Shown piece after piece: positions 19,410 through 30,198 of a stretch of 64,000 bases of DNA; positions within the stretch are counted from its first letter, which is position 1; each line of letters opens with the position of its first letter. The notes below the pieces were generated by a model. The model saw nothing but the letters and a program-made list of their open reading frames with translations, searched no databases and was not told the origin of the DNA. Position numbers and translations under genes: made by a program. This DNA is from Mycobacterium sp. MFM001 (GTDB lineage: Bacteria; Actinomycetota; Actinomycetes; Mycobacteriales; Mycobacteriaceae), in the NCBI RefSeq assembly GCF_003402475.1, contig NZ_BFAB01000012.1:62001-126000 (forward strand), read 5' to 3'.

Positions 19410-20293
19410 CGCGCCAGCACCTCGAAGACGTCGGCGGGGGCGTGCGCCCGCTCGGCGGTGCGCAGGGCGTTGACCCGGTATGCCCGGGCCAGCTGCGGGT
19501 CGACCGCGGCCAGCGCGTCCAGGTGTGCGACGAGGGCGTCGGCGTCACCGCGCGCGACCGGCCCGGTGAGCGCGGCCTGACCGCTCTGCAGGGTGTTTTC
19601 CAATGCCGCCCGGGTCAGCGGCCCCAGCACGCGTTCGGCGATCCCGTCGGGGTCGTCGAGGCCGAGCTCGCCGGGCAGCGCGGCCCGCAGGGCGTCCAGT
19701 GCGTCGCCGAGCACCGTGACGAGGTGGTTGGCGGCGTGGGCCAGCGCGGCGTGATACAGCGGGCGGGCCTCTTCGCGGACCCGGAACGGCTCGCCACCGA
19801 TCTCTAGGACCAGCGACTGGGCGATCGCGTAGCCGACCTCGTCGGCCGCGGTGATCCCGAAGCAGGTGTCGGACAGCCGGGCGATGTCCTCGTCGGATCC
19901 GGTGAACGTCATCGCCGGGTGAATCGCCAGCGGAGTGCAGCCGGTCAGCGGCGCCAGCACGCCGACGCCGTTGGCGCCGGACGTGTGGGCAACGATCGTG
20001 CCGGGCCGCACGGCGGAGGTGGCCGCCAAACCGGACACCAGCCCGGGTAATTCGCTATCGGGCACCGCCAACAGCAGCAGTTCGGCGCTGCTGGCCACTT
20101 CGGGGACGGGGAAGACCGGGGTGTCGGGCAGCCAGCGCTGTGCCCGCTCGCGCGATGCCCGGGAGATGGCGCTGCATGCCACCACGACGTGGTCGACGCG
20201 CTCCAGCGCGACCCCTAATGCGGTGCCTACCCGGCCCGCGGAGATGATTCCCACCTTGAGCCGGGCCGGGCGCAATCCGTCGAACTGCACCAT
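19406..20293 (-). CDS. Rossmann-like DUF2520 protein (Rv3603c-like)
   Basis: This 295-aa protein has an N-terminal NAD(P)-binding Rossmann domain ([14 protein letters not shown]) and a C-terminal helical DUF2520 domain, in the overall layout of 6-phosphogluconate/ketopantoate reductase folds. It sits at the head of the pantothenate operon, overlapping panC by 4 nt. A role as a ketopantoate reductase or related enzyme is an attractive inference, but mycobacteria have a separate PanE candidate and the family is uncharacterised. ATG 20293 is chosen over TTG 20311 because GAGGG lies at good spacing before it. Confidence 0.8.
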   Translation of the reverse strand: MVQFDGLRPARLKVGIISAGRVGTALGVALERVDHVVVACSAISRASRERAQRWLPDTPVFPVPEVASSAELLLLAVPDSELPGLVSGLAATSAVRPGTIVAHTSGANGVGVLAPLTGCTPLAIHPAMTFTGSDEDIARLSDTCFGITAADEVGYAIAQSLVLEIGGEPFRVREEARPLYHAALAHAANHLVTVLGDALDALRAALPGELGLDDPDGIAERVLGPLTRAALENTLQSGQAALTGPVARGDADALVAHLDALAAVDPQLARAYRVNALRTAERAHAPADVFEVLAR

Positions 20294-20409
20294 CGCAGAC
20301 GACCCTCGCAAGTTCCTTGGTTCGTTCCAGTCCCGCGTGGCGGGTACCGGACGGTCACGAAGACTTTACCTGCCGGCCGACCTTTACCGCGACGTGGCGT
20401 TCGCCACGC

Positions 20410-21690
20410 TCACTCCTCGCGGCGTCGCCGCCGGCCGCCCCCGGTTGGGGTCGCCTGCAGCCGCGCCAGCAGTTCGGCGACCGATTGGCCGCCGGTTTGC
20501 GGCCCGTCGGCCTCCGACTCCTCGGCGCTGCGGTGCCGGGCCGCCGGCTGCGACGGCGACGACATCACCGGCGCCGCGTGCGACGGCTCTGGCTCCGGGC
20601 TGCTTTCCGCGGAGTGGCGGGCCCGCGCGCGGCGGCCCAAATCGCCGTACTGCCAACCTGATTCGGCTTCTGCCGGCTGACCAGGCCCCGGCTCGGACGC
20701 ACTGGAGTGCCGGCCTCGTCGCTCGGCGGGCGGCGGCGTGGCCAGCGTCGGCTCCCGGACACCGGCGTCCTCGGTGGGCGGCGTGCCGCCCCAATTGCTG
20801 ACGGGCTGCCAACCGGTGGCCGACGGCGCAGGAGCGGGCTGCGGCTGCGGCGGTGGCGGCGGTTCTGGAGCCGGTGGCGGCGGCGGTTCGAACCGCGGCT
20901 CGGCCGGTGGCGGAGGCGGCTCGTAGTAGCGACGGCGTGGCTGGGGCTGGGAGTCGTTCCGCTCTTGAGGAGCCCAGCCGCCGCTCTGCGGCTGCCGGTC
21001 CGGCGGCGCCCAGCGATCCGCCGACGGCTGCCGCCACGGTGAGCCGCGATACGGCTCGGCGGTCTGGTAGCCCGGCGGCGGCACCAGCGGTTCCTCCGGC
21101 ACGTCGATGATCGAGCTGTCGTCGCTGGGACTGGGGGGCTCCTCCGCGCGGACCGACGCGACCCGATTGACCCGGTCGCGGGGGCTCTCGTTCTCCCGAT
21201 CCCACTCGCTGTAGCCGCGCACGGTCGTGCGCTCGGTCTCCAGCGCCGGGCGCTGGTTCAGGTCGGTGTCGAAGAGGATCTCGAGATTGGTGCGCAGCGC
21301 GGACAGCTCGGCCCGCAGCGCCGCCACCTCGTCGGCGGCCTGGGCCCGCAGCTCCGACGCCAGCTCGCGGCGCAGCTGCGACTCCACCGTCAGCTCGTAT
21401 TCGCGCCGCGCCGAGATCTCGCGGTCCAATTGCAGGTCGTAGACCAGCTTGAGATCGCGAACCCGCGCCTGGTCCACGTCGCTTTGCCGGCGGTAGATCA
21501 CCGACACGAATGCGGCGACGACGGCAGCCCACAGCGCCAGGATCACCGCGAGTTTGAGAAGCTCCACCCGGTTGGTGAAAACCAACGCGGAACTGGCCCC
21601 AATGGCGAGCACCAGCAACGCCGTCAAAAGCAGCCAACCCGGCCTGCGGCCGCCGCGCCGGACCCGGGCGCCGCGGGACAGAACGGTCAT
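20410..21690 (-). CDS. Pro-rich membrane protein with coiled coil (Rv3604c-like)
   Basis: This 426-aa protein has a basic N-terminus and two transmembrane helices (about residues 19-38 and 45-65). A coiled coil (about 75-145) carries many Arg/Glu, and a long low-complexity Pro/Arg/Ala tail with poly-Pro runs (about 240-300) ends in RRRRREE. It matches the family of Rv3604c (DUF6779). Such a tail usually serves as a flexible cytoplasmic interaction region; no enzymatic motif is present. It lies downstream of the DUF3180 gene (65-nt gap) in the folate gene run. Confidence 0.8.
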   Translation of the reverse strand: MTVLSRGARVRRGGRRPGWLLLTALLVLAIGASSALVFTNRVELLKLAVILALWAAVVAAFVSVIYRRQSDVDQARVRDLKLVYDLQLDREISARREYELTVESQLRRELASELRAQAADEVAALRAELSALRTNLEILFDTDLNQRPALETERTTVRGYSEWDRENESPRDRVNRVASVRAEEPPSPSDDSSIIDVPEEPLVPPPGYQTAEPYRGSPWRQPSADRWAPPDRQPQSGGWAPQERNDSQPQPRRRYYEPPPPPAEPRFEPPPPPAPEPPPPPQPQPAPAPSATGWQPVSNWGGTPPTEDAGVREPTLATPPPAERRGRHSSASEPGPGQPAEAESGWQYGDLGRRARARHSAESSPEPEPSHAAPVMSSPSQPAARHRSAEESEADGPQTGGQSVAELLARLQATPTGGGRRRRREE

Positions 21691-21754
21691 GGCCCGACTG
21701 TACCGGGCCGAGGTCACTCCGCGTGTCGCCGCACTCCGGCGATTCTCACCTGCA

Positions 21755-22231
21755 TTAACTCTCGGCGCCCTCACCGCGCTCGCCCGGGTCGAGCGGCGAC
21801 CTACAGCAATGTTGTAGCCACAGCGCGGCAACCACCAGAGCCAGCGCGCTGACGGCCGCTACCGCTGTGCCGGCGGTGTCCTCGCCGGCCACCCGCAGCC
21901 ACGACCGTCGCGGCAGCAGATACACCAGCACCCCGATCCACCACCCGAGCACCAGCGCGCCGACCCAGGCCGATGCCTTGGCGACCATCAGGCTGCGGGC
22001 CACCGCGAGCGGGTGCAGCCAGCCGGGTCCGTCGCCGATCTCGCCGTCGCTGATCTTGGTCCGTACGTAGCGTGCCCAGCCCGCCTCGGCAACGGCTACC
22101 GCGAGCAGCGACAGCCCGGTCCACACCGTGATCGGCGGAAACCACCGGTAGGTCAGCACCACCAGCAGGTATCCGACCACCGCAGCGCCGGTCACCGCGG
22201 CCGTCAGGTCACGTTTGCGGGTGGGTCCCAT
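21755..22231 (-). CDS. DUF3180 membrane protein (Rv3605c-like)
   Basis: This 158-aa integral membrane protein has four predicted helices (about residues 11-28, 37-52, 86-107 and 120-141). It is the DUF3180 protein that follows folK in most actinobacteria. The ATG shares its A with the folK stop (TGATG), so it is translationally coupled to the folate genes. The function is unknown. Confidence 0.85.
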   Translation of the reverse strand: MGPTRKRDLTAAVTGAAVVGYLLVVLTYRWFPPITVWTGLSLLAVAVAEAGWARYVRTKISDGEIGDGPGWLHPLAVARSLMVAKASAWVGALVLGWWIGVLVYLLPRRSWLRVAGEDTAGTAVAAVSALALVVAALWLQHCCRSPLDPGERGEGAES

Positions 22232-22755
22232 CAGACGTCTCGCGGGTGAAGCGCCAAGTTGGTCATCCGGACACCGGCGCGGTCGGCCGGGTCCAGCTCG
22301 TCCAGCAGCTTGGTGACGGGTCGCCGCCGGCCGGCCACGGTCAGCTCCGCGCCGGGATCGACGGCCAGCCAGGGCACCATCACGAAGGCCCGCAGGTGAG
22401 CCAGCGGGTGCGGCAGCGTCAGCCCGTCGTGCCGGGAGAACAACTCGGTGCCGTCGTCGTAGCAGGTGACCAGGTCGACGTCGAGGGTGCGCGGGCCCCA
22501 GCGCTGGCCGCGCACCCGCTCGGCGGCCTCCTCCATCTCCTGGGCACACCGCAGCCAGCCTTGCCCGTCGAGCTCGGGGTCCTCGGCGATCAGCACCGCG
22601 TTGAGGAACGGACCCTGCTCCACGCCGCCCCAGGCCGTCGTCTCGTAGACCGGGGACACCGCGCGCACCGCCTGGCCAAGCCGGTCGAGCACCGACTGCA
22701 GCCGGGCCAGCCGGTCACCGAGGTTCGAGCCGATCGACAAGACGACACGAGTCAT
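22231..22755 (-). CDS. folK: HPPK, 6-hydroxymethyl-7,8-dihydropterin pyrophosphokinase
   Basis: This 174-aa enzyme activates hydroxymethyl-dihydropterin with ATP for FolP. The signatures are SIGSNLGDR near the N-terminus, the [14 protein letters not shown] block with the Mg-binding Asp pair, and [13 protein letters not shown]. Its start overlaps the folB stop by 4 nt (ATGA). Confidence 0.96.
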   Translation of the reverse strand: MTRVVLSIGSNLGDRLARLQSVLDRLGQAVRAVSPVYETTAWGGVEQGPFLNAVLIAEDPELDGQGWLRCAQEMEEAAERVRGQRWGPRTLDVDLVTCYDDGTELFSRHDGLTLPHPLAHLRAFVMVPWLAVDPGAELTVAGRRRPVTKLLDELDPADRAGVRMTNLALHPRDV

Positions 22756-23153
22756 ACGGCGCCTCCCGCGGGTATCACCGATCCGCGGCCACCGCGTCGC
22801 GAGCGCCGCGCGACCACCGCGACGTCGGCGAAGGTCTGCGGGATCGGGGCTTGCGGTTTGTGCACGGTCACCTCGACGGCGTGAATTCGCTTGTCCTTCA
22901 TCACATCCTCGGCGATCTCACCGGCGACGGTTTCGATCAGGTTGCGGGGCGGCCCGGCGACGATATCGGCCGCCCGCTGGGCCAGTACCCCGTAGTCATA
23001 GGTGTCGGACAGGTCGTCGCTGGCGGCGGCATCGACCAGGTCGATCCACACGGTGATGTCGATGACGAAGTCCTGCCCCTCGGCGCGCTCGTGGTCGAAG
23101 ACTCCGTGCCGACCGCGAACAGTCAAGCCGCGCAACTCGATCCGGTCAGCCAT
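22752..23153 (-). CDS. folB: dihydroneopterin aldolase
   Basis: This 133-aa enzyme, the same length as in M. tuberculosis, cleaves dihydroneopterin to hydroxymethyl-dihydropterin. [17 protein letters not shown] is the conserved N-terminus with the substrate-region residues, and the catalytic Lys lies in [14 protein letters not shown] 23153 lies inside the 3' end of folP1 (8-nt overlap), and the frame upstream of it has no homology. Confidence 0.95.
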   Translation of the reverse strand: MADRIELRGLTVRGRHGVFDHERAEGQDFVIDITVWIDLVDAAASDDLSDTYDYGVLAQRAADIVAGPPRNLIETVAGEIAEDVMKDKRIHAVEVTVHKPQAPIPQTFADVAVVARRSRRGGRGSVIPAGGAV

Positions 23154-23955
23154 CGGTCCAAGCCTCCAGCACCTTGAGCGCGTCGACGGTGGCCCGCACG
23201 TCGTGCACGCGTACTCCCCAGGCGCCATTCAGCGCCGCCAGCACGGATACCACCGCGGTCGCCGTCTCGCGCCCGTCGGGTGGCCTGGGCGCGCCGTCGG
23301 AATCGGCCAGCAGCGTGCCGAGGAACCGCTTGCGCGACGCCCCCACCAGCACGGGCACACCGGTGTCGACCAGCCGGGGCAGCGCGTGCAGCAGCGCCCA
23401 ATTGTGTTGTCCTGTCTTGGCGAATCCGAGTCCGGGATCGATGATCAGCCTCGACGGGTCGACGCCGGCACGCACAGCAGCATCGACGCCGGCCAGCAGT
23501 TCGGCGCGGACGTCGGCCACCACGTCACGGTATTGCGGCACCTGGTGCGAGACCGAGCGCCAGTGCATCAGCACCCACGGCACATCGGCCTCGGCCAGCA
23601 GTGGCGCCATGCCGGGGTCGGCGCGGCCGCCGGACACGTCGTTGACGATCTGGGCACCGTTTTCCAATGCCGCCTGCGCAACACCGGCGTGCATGGTGTC
23701 GATGCTGACCGTAACGCCCTCTGCGGCAAGGTCTTTGACGACGGGCACCACACGGGCGGTTTCGACGTGTGGGTCGACCCTTGTGGCGCCGGGGCGGGTG
23801 GACTCCCCGCCGACGTCGATGATGGTCGCGCCCTCGGCCGCCAGCGCCAGGCCGTGCTCGACGGCGCGGTCGGCGTTGCGGTAGCGCCCGCCATCCGAGA
23901 ACGAGTCGTCGGTGACGTTCACCACTCCCATGACCTGGATGCGTGTTGTGCTCAC
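23146..23955 (-). CDS. folP1: dihydropteroate synthase
   Basis: This 269-aa TIM-barrel enzyme joins p-aminobenzoate to the pterin and is the sulphonamide target. [15 protein letters not shown] (pterin pyrophosphate loop), [18 protein letters not shown] and GASRKRF are all intact. The start is GTG 23955 in a GTGA overlap with the folE stop; an upstream ATG in this frame adds residues unlike the family. Confidence 0.96.
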   Translation of the reverse strand: MSTTRIQVMGVVNVTDDSFSDGGRYRNADRAVEHGLALAAEGATIIDVGGESTRPGATRVDPHVETARVVPVVKDLAAEGVTVSIDTMHAGVAQAALENGAQIVNDVSGGRADPGMAPLLAEADVPWVLMHWRSVSHQVPQYRDVVADVRAELLAGVDAAVRAGVDPSRLIIDPGLGFAKTGQHNWALLHALPRLVDTGVPVLVGASRKRFLGTLLADSDGAPRPPDGRETATAVVSVLAALNGAWGVRVHDVRATVDALKVLEAWTDG

Positions 23956-24560
23956 TTGCGAAGGATCAGTTCGAGCGCCTCGGCTCGAGATGCCTGGCTG
24001 GTCTTGAACAGACCTCGCACCGCCGACGTGGTGGTCACGGCGCCCGGCTTGCGGACACCCCGCATCGCCATGCACAGGTGTTCGGCCTCGATCACGACGA
24101 TGACCCCGCGCGGATCGAGCTTGCGCATCAGCGCATCGGCGATCTGGGCGGTGAGCCGTTCCTGCACCTGCGGGCGCTTGGCGTAGAGATCGACCAGCCG
24201 GGCGATCTTCGACAAGCCGGTCACGCGGCCGTCGTCTCCGGGGATATAGCCCACGTGCGCTACACCGTGGAAGGACACCAGGTGGTGCTCGCAGGTCGAG
24301 TACAGCGGGATCTCCTTGACCATCACCAGCTCGTCGTGCTGCTCGTCGAACGTGGTGTTCAGCACGCTGTCGGGATCGGTGTAGAGCCCGGCGAACATCT
24401 CCCGGTACGTGCGGGCGACCCGCGCCGGCGTGTCCTCCAGGCCGTGACGGTCGGGATCCTCGCCGATCGCGTACAGCAACTCGCGGATCGCCGCCTCGGC
24501 ACGGGCCTGGTCGAACACCGGTCTGCGCAGATTCGTGACACGTGAATCCGGCTGCGCCAT
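23952..24560 (-). CDS. folE: GTP cyclohydrolase I
   Basis: This 202-aa enzyme catalyses the first folate step, GTP to dihydroneopterin triphosphate. The zinc ligands lie in YSTCEHHL and EHLCMAMRG (Cys, His, Cys). ATG 24560 gives exactly the tuberculosis length and follows the ftsH stop by 17 nt. Confidence 0.97.
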   Translation of the reverse strand: MAQPDSRVTNLRRPVFDQARAEAAIRELLYAIGEDPDRHGLEDTPARVARTYREMFAGLYTDPDSVLNTTFDEQHDELVMVKEIPLYSTCEHHLVSFHGVAHVGYIPGDDGRVTGLSKIARLVDLYAKRPQVQERLTAQIADALMRKLDPRGVIVVIEAEHLCMAMRGVRKPGAVTTTSAVRGLFKTSQASRAEALELILRK

Positions 24561-24577
24561 CGAAGCCTCCGTTTGTT

Positions 24578-26887
24578 TCAGCCGCGCGCCGGCGGGTTGG
24601 ACCTGCTCGGATCGCCGCCCTGCTGATCTGGCGCCTCCGGTGCGGGTTGACCGGGCGGCGGGTATGGCGGATAAGGCGGATACTGCTGGCGCGGGTATGC
24701 CGGCTGCGGCCAATGCTGCGGCTGCGGCCCCGGCGGCGGGTACCAGTAGCCGGGCGGCTGCTGCGGCGGCCAACCGGGTGCGCGCCATCCGGCCGGCGCT
24801 CCGTAATCGGGCTGAGTCGGCTGGTGGGCCGGAACCGGCTCCTCCGGACCGTGAGAACCGTTGGCGCCGTTGGTAGCCCGCTCGGACTCCGCTTGGGCGG
24901 CCTCGGCCGTCGCCTTAGCGATCGCGGCTTTGAACGCGGGCTCGGGCACCGGCGGAGGCCAGGGCTCGCCGCGCTCCTTGGCCAACTCGCCGGGGGTTTT
25001 GATCGGCGGCTTGTCCGACGGGATGCGACCGCCGAAATCGTCGAACATCGTTAGGCGAGGCCGCTTTTCGACGTCGGCGAAGATGGCCTCCAACTCGGCG
25101 CGGTGCAGCGTCTCCTTCTCCAGCAGTTCGCCGGCCAAGGTGTCGAGCACGTCCCGGTATTCGGTGAGAATCTCCCAGGCCTCGGTGTGCGCGGCCTCGA
25201 TGAGCTTGCGGATCTCCTCGTCGATTTCGCGGGCCACCTCGTGCGAGTAGTCCGGCTGGGTGCCCATCGTGCGGCCGAGGAACGGGTCGCCGTGCTCGGT
25301 GCCGTATTTCACCGCGCCCAGCCGTGAGCTCATCCCGAATTCGGTGACCATCGAGCGTGCGACCTGGGTGGCCTTCTCGATGTCGGACACCGCGCCCGTC
25401 GTCGGCTCGCGGAACACCAGCTCCTCGGCGGCGCGGCCGCCCATTGCGAACACCAGCTGCGCGATCATCTCCGAGCGGGTCCGCAGGCCCTTGTCTTCCT
25501 CGGGCACCGCGACGGCGTGCCCGCCGGTGCGGCCGCGGGCCAGGATCGTCACCTTGTAGATCGGTTCGATGTCGGGCATCGCCCAGGCCGCCAGCGTGTG
25601 CCCGCCCTCGTGGTAGGCGGTGATCTTCTTTTCCTGCTCGCTGATGATCCGGCCCTTGCGGCGAGGCCCGCCGATCACCCGGTCCACCGCCTCCTCCAGC
25701 GCGGCCGCGGTGATGACGGTGCCATTCTCGCGGGCGGTCAGCAGCGCGGCCTCGTTGATGACGTTGGCCAGGTCGGCGCCGGTCATGCCGACGGTGCGCT
25801 TGGCCAGCCCGTCGAGGTCGGCGTCAGGGCCGATCGGCTTGCCTTTGGAGTGCACCCGCAGGACGGCCCGACGGCCGGCCAGATCGGGGTTGGACACCGG
25901 GATCTGCCGGTCGAAGCGGCCGGGCCTCAGAAGCGCGGGGTCGAGGATGTCGGGCCGGTTGGTGGCCGCGATCAGGATGACGCCGGCGCGCTCGCCGAAG
26001 CCGTCCATCTCGACCAGCAGCTGGTTCAGGGTCTGCTCGCGCTCGTCGTGGCCGCCGCCGAGGCCGGCGCCGCGCTGACGGCCGACCGCGTCGATCTCGT
26101 CGACGAAGATGATGCAGGGGCTGTTCTGTTTGGCCTGCTCGAACAGATCCCTTACACGGGAGGCGCCCACACCGACGAACATCTCGACGAAGTCCGAGCC
26201 CGAGATCGTGAAGAACGGCACTCCGGCTTCACCGGCCACGGCCCGCGCCAGCAGCGTCTTACCGGTTCCGGGCGGACCGTAGAGCAGCACGCCCTTGGGG
26301 ATCTTGGCGCCCAGCGCCTGATACCGCGCCGGGTTCTGCAGGAAGTCCTTGATCTCGTAGAGCTCCTCGACCGCCTCGTCGACGCCGGCGACGTCGGCGA
26401 ACGTGGTCTTGGGCATGTCCTTGGAGAGCTGCTTGGCCCGTGACTTGCCGAACCCGAAGCCCATCCGGGCGCCGCCCTGCATGCGGGAAAACATCACGAA
26501 GAGCCCAACCAGCAGCAGCAGGGGCAGCACGTAGATCAGCAGCGAGCCCAGGATGTTGCCCTGGTTGACCACGGTGCTGATCTGGGTGTTCTTGCCGCTC
26601 AGCGCGTCGAACAGCGGGACGGCGTAGCCGCTGGGGTATTTGGTGATGACCTTGTCGGATCCGTCGGTCTCGCTGTTTCCGCTTTTCAAGGTCAGGCGCA
26701 GCTGTTGCTCGCGGTCGTCGATCTGGGCGCTCTTGACGTTGTCGGCCTTGATCTGGGCCACCGCCACTGAGGTGTCGACGGGCTTGTATCCGCGGGTGTC
26801 GTCACTGAAATAGAAGAACGACCAGCCGAGCAGCAACACGACGGCGATCGCCGTCAGTGTGCGGATTACGTTTTTCCGGTTCATCAA
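24578..26887 (-). CDS. ftsH: FtsH membrane-bound AAA+ zinc metalloprotease
   Basis: This 769-aa protein is anchored by two helices (about residues 8-27 and 112-134) around a periplasmic domain. The AAA module has Walker A GPPGTGKT (204-211), Walker [10 protein letters not shown] and the second region of homology [18 protein letters not shown]. The protease has the zinc motif HEGGH (in [14 protein letters not shown]). The C-terminal about 120 residues are Pro/Gln/Tyr-rich and low complexity, as in other mycobacteria. It starts the run into the folate genes; ATG 26884 is an equally good start. Confidence 0.98.
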   Translation of the reverse strand: MMNRKNVIRTLTAIAVVLLLGWSFFYFSDDTRGYKPVDTSVAVAQIKADNVKSAQIDDREQQLRLTLKSGNSETDGSDKVITKYPSGYAVPLFDALSGKNTQISTVVNQGNILGSLLIYVLPLLLLVGLFVMFSRMQGGARMGFGFGKSRAKQLSKDMPKTTFADVAGVDEAVEELYEIKDFLQNPARYQALGAKIPKGVLLYGPPGTGKTLLARAVAGEAGVPFFTISGSDFVEMFVGVGASRVRDLFEQAKQNSPCIIFVDEIDAVGRQRGAGLGGGHDEREQTLNQLLVEMDGFGERAGVILIAATNRPDILDPALLRPGRFDRQIPVSNPDLAGRRAVLRVHSKGKPIGPDADLDGLAKRTVGMTGADLANVINEAALLTARENGTVITAAALEEAVDRVIGGPRRKGRIISEQEKKITAYHEGGHTLAAWAMPDIEPIYKVTILARGRTGGHAVAVPEEDKGLRTRSEMIAQLVFAMGGRAAEELVFREPTTGAVSDIEKATQVARSMVTEFGMSSRLGAVKYGTEHGDPFLGRTMGTQPDYSHEVAREIDEEIRKLIEAAHTEAWEILTEYRDVLDTLAGELLEKETLHRAELEAIFADVEKRPRLTMFDDFGGRIPSDKPPIKTPGELAKERGEPWPPPVPEPAFKAAIAKATAEAAQAESERATNGANGSHGPEEPVPAHQPTQPDYGAPAGWRAPGWPPQQPPGYWYPPPGPQPQHWPQPAYPRQQYPPYPPYPPPGQPAPEAPDQQGGDPSRSNPPARG

Positions 26888-27030
26888 TCATCGGCCGTGG
26901 TCGGCCAGGTCCTTCCCCGATACACGCAGCTGGAATATCCCAGGTTACCGCTATAGCAACGAACTAAGGTTCCCGGCGGGGGGCTGGCCGAACCCTTCCG
27001 GCCAGGCTGAGCGTGTGCTTTGGTGAACAC

Positions 27031-28002
27031 GTGCCTGATACCGTCCCGTCGACCGAGCGCATCATCGAAACCAACGGTGTTCGGTTGCACACCGTTGAAG
27101 CGGGCGACCGCGGTGCGCCCGTCGTGCTGCTGGCCCACGGATTTCCCGAACTGGCCTATTCCTGGCGACACCAGATTCCTGTACTCGCCGCTGCCGGATA
27201 TCACGTGCTGGCCCCGGATCAGCGCGGCTACGGCCGCTCCAGCCGGCCCGACGAGATTTCCGCCTACAACATCGCTGACCTGTCCGCCGATCTGATCGGT
27301 CTGCTCGACGACGTCGGCGCCGAGCGAGCGGTGTTCGTCGGTCACGACTGGGGCGCTCCGGTCGCGTGGAGCTCGGCGCAGCTGCACCCGGACCGGGTGG
27401 CGGCGGTGGTGGGTATGAGCGTCCCGGCCGTACCGCGCGCCCAGGTGCCGCCGACGCAGGCATTCCGCAAGCTCTTCGGGGACAACTTCTTCTACATGCT
27501 CTATTTCCAGGAGCCCGGCGTCGCCGATGCCGAGCTGGGCGCCGACCCGGCGAAGACCATGCGCCGGATGATGAGCAGCCTGAAGGGAGACCGCGAGGCG
27601 GGGGCCCGGATGATCCGGCCGGGTCCGGAAGGTTTCGTCGAGCGGCTGCCCGAACCCGACGGCCTGCCGAGCTGGATCAGTGCGGAGGAACTCGACCATT
27701 ACATCGCCGAGTTCTCGCGGACCGGGTTCACCGGTGGTCTGAACTGGTATCGCAACCTGGACCGCAACTGGGAGATCCTGGCCAATCCGGCTACGGAGAC
27801 GATTTCGGTTCCGGCGTTGTTCGTGGCGGGCGCCGACGACCCCGTGCTGACCTTCATGCGCCGTGAGCGGTCCGCGGAGGTGGTGACCGGCCCGTACCGC
27901 GAGGTGATCATCGAGGGCGCAGGGCACTGGCTGCAGCAGGAACAACCCGACCGGGTCAACGAAGTGCTGCTGGACTTCCTCACTGGTTTGGAGCTGTCAT
28001 GA
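27031..28002 (+). CDS. ephA: epoxide hydrolase EphA
   Basis: This 323-aa alpha/beta-hydrolase has HGFPELAYSWRHQ (oxyanion), DQRGYGRSSRP, the nucleophile elbow GHDWGAPV with Asp, the lid-domain GGLNWYRNLDRN containing the Tyr region, and GAGHWLQQE with the catalytic His. It closely resembles Rv3617. GTG 27031 gives about the family length; GTG 27013 is an alternative adding six residues. It overlaps the next gene by 4 nt, so the enzyme works in a three-gene oxidation operon. The espACD genes that separate ftsH from ephA in M. tuberculosis are absent. Confidence 0.92.
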   Translation: MPDTVPSTERIIETNGVRLHTVEAGDRGAPVVLLAHGFPELAYSWRHQIPVLAAAGYHVLAPDQRGYGRSSRPDEISAYNIADLSADLIGLLDDVGAERAVFVGHDWGAPVAWSSAQLHPDRVAAVVGMSVPAVPRAQVPPTQAFRKLFGDNFFYMLYFQEPGVADAELGADPAKTMRRMMSSLKGDREAGARMIRPGPEGFVERLPEPDGLPSWISAEELDHYIAEFSRTGFTGGLNWYRNLDRNWEILANPATETISVPALFVAGADDPVLTFMRRERSAEVVTGPYREVIIEGAGHWLQQEQPDRVNEVLLDFLTGLELS

Positions 28003-29192
28003 ACCGCCCGCTGAACTTCGGGGTCTTCATCACGCCGTTTCACCCGACCGGCCAATCCCCCACGGCGGCACTGGAATACGACATGGACCGGGTGGTGGCG
28101 CTGGATCGGCTGGGGTTCGACGAAGCCTGGTTCGGCGAACACCACTCCGGTGGCTACGAACTGATCGCCTGCCCGGAGGTGTTCATTGCCGCGGCGGCAG
28201 AGCGCACCAAGCACATCCGACTGGGCACCGGCGTGGTGTCGCTGCCGTATCACCATCCGCTGATGGTCGCCGATCGCTGGGTGCTGTTGGATCATCTGAC
28301 CCGCGGTCGGGTGATGTTCGGCACGGGCCCGGGAGCGCTGCCGTCGGATGCCTACATGATGGGCATCGACCCGGTCGAGCAGCGCCGGATGATGCAGGAG
28401 TCTTTGGAAGCGATCCTGGCGTTGTTCCGCGCCGAACCCGGGGAACGGATCAACCGGCACTCCGACTGGTTCACGCTGCGCGACGCGCAGTTGCACATCC
28501 GTCCTTACACCTGGCCGTATCCGGAAATCTCCACGGCGGCAATGATTTCGCCGTCGGGCCCGCGGCTCGCCGGTGCGCTGGGCACGTCGCTGCTGTCGTT
28601 GTCGATGTCGGTGCCCGGCGGCTATGCGGCGCTGGAGAACACCTGGGAAGTGGTGCGCGATCAGGCTTCGAAGGTTGGCCGTGAGGAGCCGGACCGCGCC
28701 GGGTGGCGGGTGCTGGGCATTGTGCATCTGGCAGACAGCCGCGACCAGGCGATCGAGGACTGCACCTACGGGCTGCAGGACTTCGCCAAGTACTTCGGTG
28801 CGGCCGGGTTCGTGCCGCTGGCCAACCTGGTCGACGGCGCACAATCACCGCACGAGTTCGTCGAAGACTATGCGTCCAAAGGTAATTGCTGCATCGGCAC
28901 GGCTGATGATTGCATCGCCTACATCGAGGATCTGGTTGACCGCTCCGGCGGTTTCGGCACGTTCCTGTTGCTCGGACACGACTGGGCATCGCCCGCCGCG
29001 ACCTATCACTCGTATGAGTTGTTCGCGCGCAAGGTGATTCCGCATTTCAAGGGACAACTCGAAGCGCCGCGAGCATCGCATGAATGGGCGCGCGGCATGC
29101 GAGAGCAGTTGCTGGGCCGCGCCGGTGAGGCGGTGGTCAAAGCGATCAGCGAGCACACCGACGAGCTCAAGATGGAAAGTGAGAAGGGCTGA
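27999..29192 (+). CDS. luciferase-like flavin monooxygenase (Rv3618-like)
   Basis: This 397-aa bacterial-luciferase-fold protein shows NFGVFITPFHP at the N-terminus, WFGEHHSGGYE, the LGTGVVSLPYHHP strand and FGTGPGALPSDA. It resembles Rv3618, a possible monooxygenase that would use FMNH2 or F420; the cofactor is not decided by the sequence. It is coupled to ephA (ATGA) and to the following dehydrogenase (TGATG), suggesting sequential oxidation of one small organic compound. Confidence 0.88.
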   Translation: MNRPLNFGVFITPFHPTGQSPTAALEYDMDRVVALDRLGFDEAWFGEHHSGGYELIACPEVFIAAAAERTKHIRLGTGVVSLPYHHPLMVADRWVLLDHLTRGRVMFGTGPGALPSDAYMMGIDPVEQRRMMQESLEAILALFRAEPGERINRHSDWFTLRDAQLHIRPYTWPYPEISTAAMISPSGPRLAGALGTSLLSLSMSVPGGYAALENTWEVVRDQASKVGREEPDRAGWRVLGIVHLADSRDQAIEDCTYGLQDFAKYFGAAGFVPLANLVDGAQSPHEFVEDYASKGNCCIGTADDCIAYIEDLVDRSGGFGTFLLLGHDWASPAATYHSYELFARKVIPHFKGQLEAPRASHEWARGMREQLLGRAGEAVVKAISEHTDELKMESEKG

Positions 29193-30196
29193 TGCGCGCA
29201 GCGGTGTTGCACGACGGCCGCATGGTGTTTCGCGACGACGTGCCCGATCCGGTGCCCGGGCCGGGCCAGGTGCTGGTTGGTGTGCGTTCGTGCGGAATCT
29301 GCGGCTCGGACCTGCATTTCGCTGCGCACGGCGACGAGATGCTGGCGTTGACCGAGCAAATGGGCGCGGGTGTAGGTGCCGACCTGGGCCGCGACATCAT
29401 CATGGGCCACGAATTCAGTGCGGAGGTACTGGAAGCCGGGCCCGACACCGATACGCATCCGCCGGGAACGCTGGTCACGTCGATGCCGGTGGTGCTATCC
29501 GACACCGCAGTCGTGCCGATCGGCTTCACCGACCGAGCAGCCGGCGCCTATGCCGAACGGATGCTGCTCTCGGCGCCGCTGCTCTTGCCGGTGCCTAACG
29601 GCCTGGATCACCGCCACGCCGCATTGACCGAGCCGATGGCCGTCGGGCTGCATGCGGTCAACAAGTCCGCGATCCAGCGCGACGAGACGGCGTTGGTGCT
29701 CGGCTGCGGCCCGATCGGCATCGCGATCATTGCCGCGCTGCGGGCGCGTGGCATCGAAACGATTGTGGCATCGGACTTTTCGCCGAAGCGACGCGAGCTG
29801 GCGGTGACCATGGGCGCGCATCAAACTATCGATCCCGCTCAGGGTTCGCCGTTCGACACGGTCGCACCGAAGGTGGTGTTCGAGGCGGTCGGGGTGCCGG
29901 GGATCATCGACGACGCGATGCGCCGGACGCCGGCGGGCAGTCGCATCGTGGTCGCAGGGGTATGCATGGAACCGGACACCGTGCATCCATTCTTCGGTAT
30001 TGCCAAAGAGATCAGCGTGCAGTTCGTTTTCGCTTACGACCCGACCGAATTCGCCGAAACGCTGCGGGCGATCGCCGAGGGCGACATCGACGTTTCTCCC
30101 TTGATTACCGGGGAGGTGGGCCTGAACGGCGTGGGTCAGGCATTCGAAGACCTGGCCGACCCCGAGCGGCACTGCAAGATTCTCGTCACGCCGTAG
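29192..30196 (+). CDS. zinc-type medium-chain alcohol dehydrogenase
   Basis: This 334-aa MDR enzyme has catalytic-zinc residues in RSCGICGSDLH (Cys34, Cys37) and GHEFSAEV (His73, Glu74), and the nucleotide motif LGCGPIGIAI. The four-Cys structural-zinc lobe of classical alcohol dehydrogenases is missing, since no Cys lies between residues about 85 and 120. It is the third gene of the ephA operon (TGATG junction) and is not in this position in M. tuberculosis as recalled. The substrate is unknown. Confidence 0.87.
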   Translation: MRAAVLHDGRMVFRDDVPDPVPGPGQVLVGVRSCGICGSDLHFAAHGDEMLALTEQMGAGVGADLGRDIIMGHEFSAEVLEAGPDTDTHPPGTLVTSMPVVLSDTAVVPIGFTDRAAGAYAERMLLSAPLLLPVPNGLDHRHAALTEPMAVGLHAVNKSAIQRDETALVLGCGPIGIAIIAALRARGIETIVASDFSPKRRELAVTMGAHQTIDPAQGSPFDTVAPKVVFEAVGVPGIIDDAMRRTPAGSRIVVAGVCMEPDTVHPFFGIAKEISVQFVFAYDPTEFAETLRAIAEGDIDVSPLITGEVGLNGVGQAFEDLADPERHCKILVTP

Positions 30197-30198
30197 CG

